A stretch of 64,000 bases of DNA from JAFGMQ01 sp036733345 (GTDB lineage Bacteria; Desulfobacterota; DSM-4660; Desulfatiglandales; Desulfatiglandaceae): contig DAINAR010000001.1 of the NCBI GenBank assembly GCA_036733345.1, forward strand, positions 1 to 64,000, read 5' to 3'. This document shows positions 41,826-51,450 of this stretch, piece by piece (within the stretch, counting starts at the first letter, position 1; the number at the start of each line of letters is the position of its first letter). The notes below the pieces were generated by a model, which was given only the letters and a program-made list of their open reading frames with translations, did not search any database and was not told where the DNA came from. The position numbers were made by a program, and so were the translations under genes.

Positions 41826-42644
41826 ATGATTGAAAATATATCTGCTGCAGTGGAATTCCTTTCATCCATGATACAGGACAAACCAAAGATAGGAATGATT
41901 ACAGGGACCGGCCTGGGATCCCTTACTGATAAAATTGCCGTTGATTTCACTCTGCCATATGAGGAAATTCCGAATTTTCCAAGTTCTACAGTTGAAGGAC
42001 ACGGAGGGAAGCTTATTTTCGGTAAACTCGCCGGAAATGCCATCATGGCGATGGAGGGCCGATTTCATATCTATGAGGGATATTCACCGAAGGAAATTAC
42101 TCTCCCGGTCAGGGTGATGGCAATGCTGGGTGCAGAATATCTCTTTATTTCAAGTGCTGCCGGAGGCCTGAATACCCAATTTGACAGCGGAGACCTTATG
42201 ATTGTAACAGACCACATAAACCTGACCGGCACCAATCCCTTGATAGGCCGTAACATGGATCAATTCGGCCCGCGCTTCCCTGATATGGCACAGGCCTATG
42301 ATCCTGATTTGATTGCCCTTGGCAGACAAAAGGCTCTTCAATTAGGAATTATGATAAGGCAGGGCGTATATGTCGGCCTTGCCGGTCCCAGCCTTGAGAC
42401 ACCTGCAGAAACACGCTTTTTGAGAATGATCGGTGCAGATGCAGTTGGCATGTCCACCGTTTCAGAGGCTATTGTCGGTGTTCACTGCGGCCTTAAAGTT
42501 ATGGCAATTGCCGCAATAACCAACATAAACCTGCCAGATTGCATGAGTAGAATTTCAATTGAACAAGTGATAGATACCGCTCAAAAAGCCGGCAGTTCCC
42601 TGTCACTGCTATGGGAAAAGATTATTGCCGGCCTGCCAGTTTAG
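41826..42644 (+). CDS. punA: Purine-nucleoside phosphorylase
   Basis: Splits purine nucleosides with phosphate for salvage. 272 residues, with GMITGTGLGSL (about 20-30), EGHGGKLIFGKL and EGRFHIYEGYSP (phosphate- and ribose-binding loops), then GLAGPSLETPAETRFL and DAVGMSTVSEAIVG. These are the trimeric (low-molecular-weight) PNP motifs. GGGAGATAAATT precedes the ATG. Adenine deaminase in the window acts on the same pool. Confidence 0.95.
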   Translation: MIENISAAVEFLSSMIQDKPKIGMITGTGLGSLTDKIAVDFTLPYEEIPNFPSSTVEGHGGKLIFGKLAGNAIMAMEGRFHIYEGYSPKEITLPVRVMAMLGAEYLFISSAAGGLNTQFDSGDLMIVTDHINLTGTNPLIGRNMDQFGPRFPDMAQAYDPDLIALGRQKALQLGIMIRQGVYVGLAGPSLETPAETRFLRMIGADAVGMSTVSEAIVGVHCGLKVMAIAAITNINLPDCMSRISIEQVIDTAQKAGSSLSLLWEKIIAGLPV

Positions 42645-42708
42645 AACATGAAACTGAAAAAAATTCCATTGTAATACGATGCCTCAGGAATATACTGACT
42701 TGCTTTGA

Positions 42709-43686
42709 TTAAGCCATCTCTATCAATACCTTGAGGGCATCCACCATTGAAGCCCGCTCAAATGCAGTAATAGCTTCCTCAACAGGGTAGTTTTCAGTGA
42801 TTAGTCTTTCAAGTGGCATATCAGGATAAGATTTCAGCATCTGTATCCCGACCTCAAACCTGCCGCATCGGGAACCTATAAGATTTATTTCCTTTACAAC
42901 AATAGGCGCAAGATTAAGATCTGCCTTTGAGGCTACTGTTGACTTTAATACAATTGTACCGCCTGGCTTGCATATAGACATGGCTTCACTAATTCCTGCG
43001 CCGGAACCGGTTGCATCCACGACAATATCGGCTTCATTTTCAGTTTTGAGAGGACCTGGTGCACTTTTAAGATGACGCCATTTTGAGATATCAAGCTTTT
43101 CAGGGTGATGTCCGAACAAAGTCACATCGTTAACAACAGTTGAAATAGCCCAGGCGCATAAAATTCCGAGGCGCCCGTCTCCAAGCACAATCACATGTTC
43201 ATCTCCCCGGAATGAAACCTGATCAATTATTTGGCAAGCTGCTGACAGGGGTTCAATAAAAACTGCTCTGTCATCAGTGATGTTCTCCGGTATTTCAAAA
43301 AGATTTGATACCGGCAAAACACACCAGTCAGCCATGCATCCATCAAGTTTATCAATACCTAACACTTTTCTATCAGGGCAATGGTTTCCCAATCCCTTTT
43401 TACACAATGGGCATTTTCCGCATGCAACATTTATTTCGCCCGTTATTCGTTTGCCTATCCACTCCAATGCACAACACTTTTCCACAATCCCAATAAATTC
43501 ATGACCGAGCACACCTTTGAATGACTTATATCCTTTCATAAGCTCCAGATCAGTCTGGCAGATTCCTGCCTTTTTTATTCGTATTAACGCCCAGTCTTCA
43601 GGCAATTCCGGTATAGGGTAATCGGCCGCAAATCCAAGTTTACCATCAAATACCACTGCCCTCATACCCGATCTATTACTGTTCAT
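42709..43686 (-). CDS. Zinc-dependent medium-chain alcohol dehydrogenase family protein
   Basis: I choose ATG 43686, preceded by AGGAG, over a TTG at 43743; 325 residues. The catalytic zinc residue is the Cys in AGICQTDLELMKGY, followed by LGHEFIGIVE. The structural zinc has four Cys, CGKCPLCKKGLGNHC. The Rossmann NAD site is VIVLGDGRLG. The substrate may be a sugar alcohol, threonine or an alcohol; it cannot be told. It stands alone opposite the FadH-like gene. Confidence 0.9.
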   Translation of the reverse strand: MNSNRSGMRAVVFDGKLGFAADYPIPELPEDWALIRIKKAGICQTDLELMKGYKSFKGVLGHEFIGIVEKCCALEWIGKRITGEINVACGKCPLCKKGLGNHCPDRKVLGIDKLDGCMADWCVLPVSNLFEIPENITDDRAVFIEPLSAACQIIDQVSFRGDEHVIVLGDGRLGILCAWAISTVVNDVTLFGHHPEKLDISKWRHLKSAPGPLKTENEADIVVDATGSGAGISEAMSICKPGGTIVLKSTVASKADLNLAPIVVKEINLIGSRCGRFEVGIQMLKSYPDMPLERLITENYPVEEAITAFERASMVDALKVLIEMA

Positions 43687-44023
43687 TATTAAATCTCCTG
43701 CAATTAAATGATGAATTATAAAGGTCTTTCCCTGTGAATTCAAATCCTATTTGCCGAATACTAATTCCAGCAATTGCCTTTCTGAACACCGCAGGATAAT
43801 CGATCTGGAAGAAAGGAGGTGTATGGTGAAAAAAGTATGTCTGTAATAATGGTCAGGCGATCAAAATCGGTTAGGGATATATTAATAAAATTATCCGATT
43901 GCTATTTAACTTACAATATATAACACTGCATTTAACCGGATAGTTTGTATTGGATATCTTTTTTATTTGACAAATGTAAATTGTTGTATTTGACTGCTTA
44001 AATCAAACCTTGTGAGGAACCTT

Positions 44024-45940
44024 ATGAAATCTCTGTTTTCTGCATATAGAATTAAGGGAATAGAGCTCAAGAACAGAATAGTCATGCCTGGGCTTGCATC
44101 ATTTCTATTGAATGATGATGGATCTGTTAATGAGGGGACCATAGAACACTATAGACGAAGGGCTGCTGGAGGGCCAGCTATGGTTATTATGGAGGCATGT
44201 GCAGTGTCACCTGAGGGAATTGTCTCTATACATCAACCAAAAATTTGCGATGACAGATACATAACCGGGCTCTCAAAGATTGCTGAGGCCCTCAAATCAG
44301 AAGGAGCTGTACCAGCTATTCAAATACATCACGGCGGAAGACAAACATCAATTAAGGTTATCAAACAAAAACCTTTTGCCCCCTCCCCTATTCCATGCCC
44401 TACAATTCATGGTGATGTTGAGCCTCTTACTATTCAAGGTATCCACGATCTGGTCAAAAAATTTGGAGACGCAGCAGAGAGGGCCATTGAGGCGGGCTTT
44501 GAATTAATAGAAATCCATGGAGCTCATGGATATATAATCAATCAGTTCCTTTCACGCTTTTCTAATATCAGGGACGATGAATATGGTGGCGATACATTTG
44601 GCAGGACTCGGCTTGCAAAAGAAATAGTTTCTGAAGTTAGAAATCGTGTTGGAAATGACTTTCCCATATCTTTCAAGATCAGCGCCACAGAATTTGTACC
44701 TGACGGCCTTACAGTCAAAGAAAGCATCAAAATTTTAAAAATCCTGATTGAAGCAGGCATTGATATTGTGCAGGTGTCAGCTGGAAATGACGCTACACCC
44801 GAATGGATTTGCCAGCCCATGTTCATGAAGAAGGCCTGTCTTGTTGATTCGGCTGAAAAAATAAAATCCAGTTTGAATATTCCCGTTATGGCTGTCGGAA
44901 GGATTAACGATCCTGTAATTGCAGACGAGATTATAGGACAGGGAAAGGCTGATCTGGTCTGCATCGGCAGGGGCCTTCTGGCTGACCCTGAAATGCCTAA
45001 TAAAGCAAAAGAAGGGCGTCTGGAAGATATAAGGATTTGTATCGCATGCAATACATGCATGCAATCAATCTTCCGAAGAGGTCGAGTTGAATGTCTGGTG
45101 AATCCATCTCTGGGGAGAGAAAGGGAGATGGCCTTTTATCCTGCTGAGACAGCAAAAAAGATCATGGTAATAGGAGGAGGCCCGGGAGGGTTAAATGTGG
45201 CATGGGTTGCTGCCAGGAGAGGTCATGACGTCCACCTGTTTGAAAAACAAAAAGCCCTTGGCGGGCAGCTTATTATTGGCAGTATTACAGCTTATAAAAA
45301 GGAACTGCAAAGTCTGATAAAATTCCAGAAGAGGCAGATCGAAAAATATGGGGTGAAATGTTACCTTAATACTGAAGCTTCAGTAGATACTGTTAAAGAG
45401 ATGAACCCGGATGTTGTGATCCTTGCAACCGGATCCTTGCCATTCATCCCGGACATAAAGGGAATTAATAGAGATATTGTTGTCCCTTTTAATACAATCC
45501 TGAATGGAAGTGATCCTTTATCCAAGAGGACAGTGCTTGTCGGAGGCGGGGCCACAGGATGTGAAGTGGCTATACATCTTTCTGAAAAGGGATGCCCGGT
45601 TACTATTGTCGAAATGCTTCCTGATATAGGAGAAGGCCTTGAAACAATGACCAAAAAAATCCTCGTCAAAAATCTGATAAACAATAATGTCCAAATCATG
45701 ACTGAATTCAAAGTGACCAGAGTGGAGGATAATGGCGTTTTTGTTACAGGAAAAGGCAATGATGAAATATTTATAGAAGCGGAGCGTGTTGTGATTGCGG
45801 CAGGATTCAGGCCGGAGAACAGTCTTTATGAAAAAGTGAAAAATCTGGGATACGAAATACATCAAATAGGAGATTGCCTTGAGCCGAGAAGTGCAAAAAG
45901 TGCTATTTATGAAGGTGCAGTCTTAGGTCGCTCCATTTAG
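44024..45940 (+). CDS. Old-yellow-enzyme-type NADH:flavin oxidoreductase (2,4-dienoyl-CoA reductase family)
   Basis: Start at ATG 44024 (GAGG seven bases ahead; an upstream GTG at 44012 gives 642). 638 residues with an OYE TIM barrel (about 1-370; YIINQFLSRFSNIRDDEYGG), a 4Fe-4S cluster (CIACNTCMQ, then C in ECLVNPSLG), and a C-terminal FAD/NAD(P) part with IGGGPGGLNVAW and LVGGGATGCEVAI. This is the FadH/BaiCD/trimethylamine dehydrogenase architecture. In anaerobes such proteins reduce enoates and related molecules. The exact substrate is unknown. Monocistronic, convergent with the next gene by a 4-base overlap. Confidence 0.92.
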   Translation: MKSLFSAYRIKGIELKNRIVMPGLASFLLNDDGSVNEGTIEHYRRRAAGGPAMVIMEACAVSPEGIVSIHQPKICDDRYITGLSKIAEALKSEGAVPAIQIHHGGRQTSIKVIKQKPFAPSPIPCPTIHGDVEPLTIQGIHDLVKKFGDAAERAIEAGFELIEIHGAHGYIINQFLSRFSNIRDDEYGGDTFGRTRLAKEIVSEVRNRVGNDFPISFKISATEFVPDGLTVKESIKILKILIEAGIDIVQVSAGNDATPEWICQPMFMKKACLVDSAEKIKSSLNIPVMAVGRINDPVIADEIIGQGKADLVCIGRGLLADPEMPNKAKEGRLEDIRICIACNTCMQSIFRRGRVECLVNPSLGREREMAFYPAETAKKIMVIGGGPGGLNVAWVAARRGHDVHLFEKQKALGGQLIIGSITAYKKELQSLIKFQKRQIEKYGVKCYLNTEASVDTVKEMNPDVVILATGSLPFIPDIKGINRDIVVPFNTILNGSDPLSKRTVLVGGGATGCEVAIHLSEKGCPVTIVEMLPDIGEGLETMTKKILVKNLINNNVQIMTEFKVTRVEDNGVFVTGKGNDEIFIEAERVVIAAGFRPENSLYEKVKNLGYEIHQIGDCLEPRSAKSAIYEGAVLGRSI

Positions 45941-46368
45941 TGCCCTTTAGAAGTTAATTCCTGATAGGCCTTGTTTATTTCCTTAAAACGCACTTCTGCG
46001 AGTTCTCTGAATTCTTTTCCTAAATATGACACCTTATCGGGATGATACTGGTTGACAAGTTCTCTGTAGGCCTTTTTTATTTCTTCCTGTGATGCCCCCC
46101 TGTTTATACCCAAAACCTCAAACGGATCTTTTTGTGTATCGTCCCCCTTGTTCTGGAAGGCTTCCCCTTCTCTTCTTTCCTTAAAATGCTGGTTATTTTC
46201 CTTTTGAGAGGTACTGTAAATTTTCCTTTTATTGGCAAAAAAATACCGCCAGAGAAAAAACAAAACAATCAGATCATCAATCCAGCCTAATCCAATAAAA
46301 AAATCCGGAATTAAATCATACCATGAAATAACATACAGTATTGCCAGGATAGCCAGCAGGACTTTCAT
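45937..46368 (-). CDS. Membrane-anchored short J-domain protein
   Basis: 143 residues. The N-terminal part (LLAILAILYVISWYDLIPDF then LGWIDDLIVLFFLWRYFF) is DUF1232-like and forms one or two membrane helices. A polar linker (about 47-80) leads to a J domain at about 82-140 with HPD in NQYHPDKVSYLG. It should recruit DnaK to a membrane site, by domain logic. The gene is separated from rfbD by 4 bases, so it is probably cotranscribed with it. Confidence 0.88.
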   Translation of the reverse strand: MKVLLAILAILYVISWYDLIPDFFIGLGWIDDLIVLFFLWRYFFANKRKIYSTSQKENNQHFKERREGEAFQNKGDDTQKDPFEVLGINRGASQEEIKKAYRELVNQYHPDKVSYLGKEFRELAEVRFKEINKAYQELTSKGH

Positions 46369-46372
46369 TATT

Positions 46373-47275
46373 TTAAGCCGTTCTTTCTTGATTGTCCTTT
46401 GTTTCGGCTTCTTTTATCAGCCTTTCACCAAAATTCTTAAGGAATAGACTAATATCCTTTTTCCATTCGTTCATCGTATTCAGGCCCTGAGTCTTCAGGC
46501 TCCTGTTTTCCAATATACAATTGGCAGGTTTTTTTACTGCACCCTGGACATCTTTCAGGCTGCAGGGTTCAAGGGATGCATTTATTCCCAGTTTGTTTAG
46601 TATATATTTTGCCCACTCATAACGACTGCAATAGCCTTCAGACGTGATATGGTAAGTTCCTCTTGCGTCAACATCTAAAAGCTTCACTGCTTCAAGGGCA
46701 ACGCGATAGGCCCATGTTGGTGAGCCAAATTGATCATCTGGTATTCTTAACATTTTTGTTTTCTTTCGGATTGCCCTGGTCACAATAGACTTGACGAAAT
46801 TATCCCCATTTATTCCATACAGCCATCCTGTTCGAATAATAATATAATTTGGAGAGTTATCTCTAACAGCAATTTCACTATCTTTCTTGCTTTTTCCATA
46901 TGCTGAAAGCGGATTCGGGATATCATCTTCAAAATATGGCTGGGGAAACATCTTCCGTCCATCAAACACATAATCACTTGAGATATGAACTAATTTTCGC
47001 TCAAATCTTGCGCAGCCCTGTGCCAAATTTCTTGGCCCTTCTATATTTATCTTTCGTACCGCAAAATCCTCCTTTTCACATGCTTTCAAATCAGTAAAAC
47101 CCGCACAATTAATAACGATATCCGGTAATAACCTTTGAAATATATCTATAACCCCATCCCAGCTGGTTATATCGAGTTCCGTCTTATCTGGCGAAATCAC
47201 CTCATGATTCCGGCTGAAGACACGCCTGCATTCACTCCCAAGCATGCCTGTGGCCCCTAAAATAAGTATCTTCAT
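46373..47275 (-). CDS. rfbD: dTDP-4-dehydrorhamnose reductase
   Basis: Last step of dTDP-L-rhamnose synthesis. 300 residues; NAD(P) loop GATGMLGSE (7-15), LDITSWDGV, SSDYVFDG (about 99-106), catalytic Tyr-Lys in YGKSKKDSE (about 125-133), and AYRVALEAVKL. The rfbA, B and C genes are not near, so the pathway is split. GGTTGGGGGAATAA is ahead of the ATG. Confidence 0.92.
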   Translation of the reverse strand: MKILILGATGMLGSECRRVFSRNHEVISPDKTELDITSWDGVIDIFQRLLPDIVINCAGFTDLKACEKEDFAVRKINIEGPRNLAQGCARFERKLVHISSDYVFDGRKMFPQPYFEDDIPNPLSAYGKSKKDSEIAVRDNSPNYIIIRTGWLYGINGDNFVKSIVTRAIRKKTKMLRIPDDQFGSPTWAYRVALEAVKLLDVDARGTYHITSEGYCSRYEWAKYILNKLGINASLEPCSLKDVQGAVKKPANCILENRSLKTQGLNTMNEWKKDISLFLKNFGERLIKEAETKDNQERTA

Positions 47276-47774
47276 TTATTCCCCCAACCTGATTTGTTAT
47301 TTTTTTCGCTTCTTTATCATATAATCCAAATAAAATAAACAAATTCTTTTATTTAAGCATTGCAGCCCGAGGATTTTTATAAATGCTGCTAACTTGACGT
47401 CACGGAAAAAAATCAATTATTCTCCATTTAGAATAAGAGGTTGATTTCCAATATCCTGAAGTGGCATTTCTCAACTCTCCAAAAATACCTGTGAGTAGAG
47501 CCGCCACAAGCATATGATTTCTTCCTGCATTATAAATAATATACTCTCTTATTTAGATATTTTACAAAACCCATAAGATTCAGACTTGCGCAAATCCGTA
47601 TTTTAATGTAATTTCAAACTCTAAAATCATTTTCATTCATTTTAAAAACCCGCTTGACTGAATGTGTTGAGAAAACATTATTTCTCCATTTCAAGGCTGT
47701 ATTAATTCAGGCATGAATAAGGAATTGGCAAAGCAGGGCTAAAGATCTACACTGATCAAACAAAGGGCCGTTTC
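47276..47774. other. Intergenic spacer upstream of the TRAP cluster
   Basis: About 500 bases with no gene. A weak promoter-like pair, TTGACT at 47654-47659 and TTATTT at 47678-47683 with an 18-base spacer, could serve the TPR/TRAP operon. No other structure stands out. Confidence 0.4.
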
Positions 47775-48980
47775 ATGAACAAAGGTTATCTGTCTGCAGA
47801 ATTTTTCCTCCGGATCTGTTTTTTAATTTATTTATTTTCAGTCACTCTATTTTTTTTCTTTTCAGCTGCTGATTCTATTGAAGCCTCCGACATTCCGTAT
47901 TTCCAGGAGGCTGATATTAAAAAAGATATTATAAGAGGCATTGACCTCCTCTATAATGAACAATTTGATGAAGCTGAAAATATTTTTCAAAAGGTAATAA
48001 CCGCTTCCAGCGAAAGGCCTTCCGGCTATTTCTATTTAGCTATGGTTAGCTGGTCACAATTGTCTTCAGGTTTTTGGTCTCCCTCTGTTGTCGAACAATT
48101 CAGAAAACGTATAGACAAAACAATCAGTGTTGCCGAAAATTGTATTCAGAATAATGGTAATAATAGTTATGATTATTTTTTTCTTGGCGGGGCCCTTGGA
48201 TTTAAAGGGAGATTCAGACTTATGCAGGGAAAATGGTTTTCCTCATTTCTCCTTGCAACTGATGCGGTTGAGGCCCTGAAAACATGTATTAATATGGACC
48301 CTTATAATCGCGATGTGCTTCTTGGTCTTGGAACATACGATTACTATACTGCAAGGCTTTCCGGCGTTCTGAAATTTCTGTCATACCTTCTAATACGCTG
48401 GGGCGATAAGGAAGAAGGCCTGAGAAAGTTACATCTTGCTGCTAAAGAGGCAGTATATTCTTCAACGGAAGCTAAAAGCATGCTTCTTCACATATATCTT
48501 TTCCTTGAAGAAGATTTTTCAAAAGCCCTTAACCTGGCCGAGGAATTATCAAAAGAATATAAAAAGAATAACCGCTTCGAACTTTTAAAGGGTGTTTGTT
48601 ATATAAGGCTGGGTATGGATCTCAAATATAAAGATCTTGCTGCAGATTTACGTAAGAGATCCTCCGATATTCCTAATTTTTGGGAAAAACGTGCTCTTTA
48701 TCTTGAATCCATTAAGGACATTTATAATGGAGCATATCCTGAAGCAAGATCAAAAATCTCTGAAATACTGAAGGCTCCTGATCCGGTTAACGATCCGGTG
48801 ATGATTGCATGGCCGTTACTAAAAATGGGCATGATCTTTGATCTTATTGGCAAGAGGGAAGAGGCAAGAAAATATTACCTCAAAGTCTTAAATATGGAAA
48901 ATGGATCAGGAGCACAATTTCTCGCTGAAAAACTGCTGAAAGAGCCGCCTGGAAAAAAAGATCCCTTTATCGGCTATTAA
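47775..48980 (+). CDS. Secreted TPR-repeat protein, TRAP-associated
   Basis: 401 residues beginning with a signal-peptide-like hydrophobic segment (about 10-33). The rest is helical with TPR-like repeats: LYNEQFDEAENIFQKVITAS, FYLAMVSWSQLSSGFWSPSV and AKSMLLHIYLFLEEDFSKAL. It lies 10 bases ahead of a TatT-type gene. A periplasmic TPR protein next to TatT-TRAP genes suggests an extra scaffold for substrate transfer. No specific family recognised. Confidence 0.7.
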   Translation: MNKGYLSAEFFLRICFLIYLFSVTLFFFFSAADSIEASDIPYFQEADIKKDIIRGIDLLYNEQFDEAENIFQKVITASSERPSGYFYLAMVSWSQLSSGFWSPSVVEQFRKRIDKTISVAENCIQNNGNNSYDYFFLGGALGFKGRFRLMQGKWFSSFLLATDAVEALKTCINMDPYNRDVLLGLGTYDYYTARLSGVLKFLSYLLIRWGDKEEGLRKLHLAAKEAVYSSTEAKSMLLHIYLFLEEDFSKALNLAEELSKEYKKNNRFELLKGVCYIRLGMDLKYKDLAADLRKRSSDIPNFWEKRALYLESIKDIYNGAYPEARSKISEILKAPDPVNDPVMIAWPLLKMGMIFDLIGKREEARKYYLKVLNMENGSGAQFLAEKLLKEPPGKKDPFIGY

Positions 48981-48990
48981 CCGGTGTTGT

Positions 48991-49860
48991 ATGAAAAATA
49001 TCTCCCGTTTACTACTCATTGCACTTTTGCCTGTCCTTTTCCTGTCAGGCTGTATAAAGCTTGCACTTCAATTCTCACCAGATCTGATATCAAATTTGAG
49101 CAATGCCATATTTGAAGAATGTGATCCGCAACTTGCAAAAGAGTCCCTGCCGGCTGATCTGAAATTAATGGAAGGTTTACTTAAAAATGACTCTGGAAAC
49201 AAACAGATACTGTCCACGCTTTGCATGGGATTCACCGGTTACTCAATGCTTTTCGTTGAGGAAGATGATAAGGAAAGGGCATCACTTCTTTACCTCAGGG
49301 CCAGGAAGTATGGCTTCAGTGCTATTGGGCTGAGTAATTTAAAATTTAATGGATCAACTCCTGACAGGGAAGCCCTTAAAAAGAAACTCATTGAAATTGG
49401 AAAAGATGAACTTGAAGCGCTTTTCTGGACAACCATGGCATGGAACCTATGGATTAACATAAACCTTGATAAACCTTTTGCACTGGCTCAATTGCAAATG
49501 GCACAGGCCTGTCTGAACAGAGTTATGGATATCAAACCGGATTTCTTTTATGGAACTCCATACATTATGATGGGAACAATTCTTGCCAGCAAGCCACCAA
49601 TTATGGGTGGCAGTGAAGTCATGTCTAAAGAATACTTTGAAAAGGCAATGGAACTGACTCAGGGAAATTTTTATATGACCCGCTATTTTTTTGCAAAACA
49701 CTATGCTGTAAGAACCCAGAATAAGGAGTTATTTTTTGAATTGACCAGGGATTCCGATAGTTCCGGTTTTGAAAAATTAAAAGACGTCTGCCTTGTAAAT
49801 GCTGTTATGAAGGAAAAGATAAGGCATTTGAGAAAAATGAGCCAGGATCTGTTCCTGTAG
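48991..49860 (+). CDS. TRAP transporter TatT component (TPR lipoprotein)
   Basis: 289 residues. A lipobox at residues 18-21 (LSGC) and SGCIKLALQF mark it as a lipoprotein. The mature protein is helical: LKLMEGLLKNDSGNKQILST, and a long block with ALFWTTMAWNLWININLDKP and GTPYIMMGTILASKPPIMGG, the TatT hallmark region. In Treponema pallidum TatT is a TPR protein that joins the TRAP P-subunit. It is followed by dctP with a 9-base gap and AGGGGG, so all five genes are coupled. Confidence 0.85.
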   Translation: MKNISRLLLIALLPVLFLSGCIKLALQFSPDLISNLSNAIFEECDPQLAKESLPADLKLMEGLLKNDSGNKQILSTLCMGFTGYSMLFVEEDDKERASLLYLRARKYGFSAIGLSNLKFNGSTPDREALKKKLIEIGKDELEALFWTTMAWNLWININLDKPFALAQLQMAQACLNRVMDIKPDFFYGTPYIMMGTILASKPPIMGGSEVMSKEYFEKAMELTQGNFYMTRYFFAKHYAVRTQNKELFFELTRDSDSSGFEKLKDVCLVNAVMKEKIRHLRKMSQDLFL

Positions 49861-49869
49861 GGGGTAATA

Positions 49870-50892
49870 TTGCCAAATAAGAAACAGGTATTAATGCTGT
49901 TTTTCTTGTTCTCATTCTGCATGAGCTGTTTTTTTATTCAGGGGGATTATTCAATCGCAGAATCCCAGTATGTAATCAAATTCGCCACTGTTGCCCCTGA
50001 AGGCTCAACATGGGTGAAACATATGAGGAGACTTGCCAAAGATATCTTTGATAAAAGCAATGGCCGTATTGACTTCAAGATATTTCCGGGTGCAGTTCTT
50101 GGGGACGAACTTGACGTCTTGAGGAAAATCAGGGTCGGGCAGATTGATTGTGCGGCATTTTCAGGGGTAGGATTCGGACAGATACTCCCTATGGTAAGGG
50201 TTCTCGACCTTCCCTTCCTTTTTCGAAATTACCAGGAAATTGACATGGTTCACCGGCAATTGCGAGAGTTTTTTGCATCTGAATTCAGAAAAAGAGGTTT
50301 TGAACTCATCGCATGGGCAGAAGTCGGCAATACTCATCTTTTATCAAAAAAACCCATAATAAAAGTCAGTGATCTTTCAGGGCTTAAGGTATGGACATGG
50401 TCAGGCGATCCCATAGCAAAAGAAACTTTTTCCGCAATGGGAATTAATCCCATCCCCCTTGCAATTACCGATGTAACTACTGCAATAAATACAGGAATGA
50501 TCGATACGGTATATGCTCCGCCCCTTGCTGCCCTGGCCCTTCAATGGTACACCTCCATGAAGTACATGACCGCCCTGCCGCTTGTACATTCAACAGGTGC
50601 TGTCCTGATATCTTCAAAGTTCATAAAAAAACTGCCCGGGGACCTTTCTGATCTTCTCATGAGCACCTTTGACCTCGCAATGGCAGAACTGACTTCAGCA
50701 TTGAGAGAGCAGAATAAGGAAGCAATAGAGTTAATACGGAACAGCGGAGTTACAATAATTCCTGTCCCGTCTGCAGCCGTATTAAACGAATTCTACAGGA
50801 TACATGACCGTGTTGCGCAGAAATTGATGGACGATATTTACCCGGGGGAAGTCCTGCACCGTGTCTATGATATTTTAAAAAGGCCCCATTGA
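49870..50892 (+). CDS. dctP: TRAP transporter substrate-binding protein (DctP family)
   Basis: 340 residues starting at TTG, with AGGGGG upstream. A hydrophobic signal segment (about 7-24) precedes VIKFATVAPEGSTWVKH. The family blocks FPGAVLGDELDVLRKIRVGQ, GFGQILPMVRVLDLPFLF and INPIPLAITDVTTAINTGMID are clear. Where many DctP proteins read LK(V/I)R this one has LKVWTWSGD, so the Arg that often meets a carboxylate is Trp. This suits a non-acid or hydrophobic ligand, as argued for TatT-linked TRAPs. Ligand inferred only. Confidence 0.9.
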   Translation: MPNKKQVLMLFFLFSFCMSCFFIQGDYSIAESQYVIKFATVAPEGSTWVKHMRRLAKDIFDKSNGRIDFKIFPGAVLGDELDVLRKIRVGQIDCAAFSGVGFGQILPMVRVLDLPFLFRNYQEIDMVHRQLREFFASEFRKRGFELIAWAEVGNTHLLSKKPIIKVSDLSGLKVWTWSGDPIAKETFSAMGINPIPLAITDVTTAINTGMIDTVYAPPLAALALQWYTSMKYMTALPLVHSTGAVLISSKFIKKLPGDLSDLLMSTFDLAMAELTSALREQNKEAIELIRNSGVTIIPVPSAAVLNEFYRIHDRVAQKLMDDIYPGEVLHRVYDILKRPH

Positions 50893-50922
50893 CATATTTT
50901 ACTTTTCAGAAGTTCATCACTC

Positions 50923-51450
50923 ATGAATGCATTAAAATGGCTGGATAACAGGATAGCAAGAATCGAAGGCTGGACAATTATTGCCTTCCTCTGGCTCATG
51001 GTAGTCCTGACCTTTCTGCAGGTCAGCCTGAGAGGACTTTACACACACGCTCACCTCGAATGGGCAAATGCCATGATGGGATATCTTGACTGGTCTGAGT
51101 CATTAGTCAGGCTCCTTGTCCTTTGGTTGACCTTTTTAGGGGCATCTCTCCTAACAAGAGAAAACAGGCATATCAGAATTGATCTTTTTTCCTCCCTCCT
51201 TCCGCCGAATTGGCTATGTGCTCGCGATGTTATACTTTCAATTGCCGGAGCCCTTGTTTCGGCTGTTATGCTTGTAGCATGCATCAGTTATATCCGCATG
51301 GAAAAGGCTTTTGGAGGGAATATCTTTCTTTCCATACCCAACTGGATCGGACAGCTGATACTCCCCGTTGGTTTTGGCCTGATCCTTTTTCGCTTTGTGA
51401 TCAGATCACTCGACAGTGGCATTGATATCATAAAAGGCAATGTCAGATGA
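50923..51450 (+). CDS. dctQ: TRAP transporter small membrane subunit (DctQ)
   Basis: 175 residues with four membrane helices: about 17-35 (WTIIAFLWLMVVLTFLQVSL), 60-78 (LVRLLVLWLTFLGASLLTRE), 98-118 and 140-158. The ENRHIRID motif after helix 2 is a DctQ hallmark. It ends overlapping dctM by ATGA, so translation is coupled. Confidence 0.92.
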   Translation: MNALKWLDNRIARIEGWTIIAFLWLMVVLTFLQVSLRGLYTHAHLEWANAMMGYLDWSESLVRLLVLWLTFLGASLLTRENRHIRIDLFSSLLPPNWLCARDVILSIAGALVSAVMLVACISYIRMEKAFGGNIFLSIPNWIGQLILPVGFGLILFRFVIRSLDSGIDIIKGNVR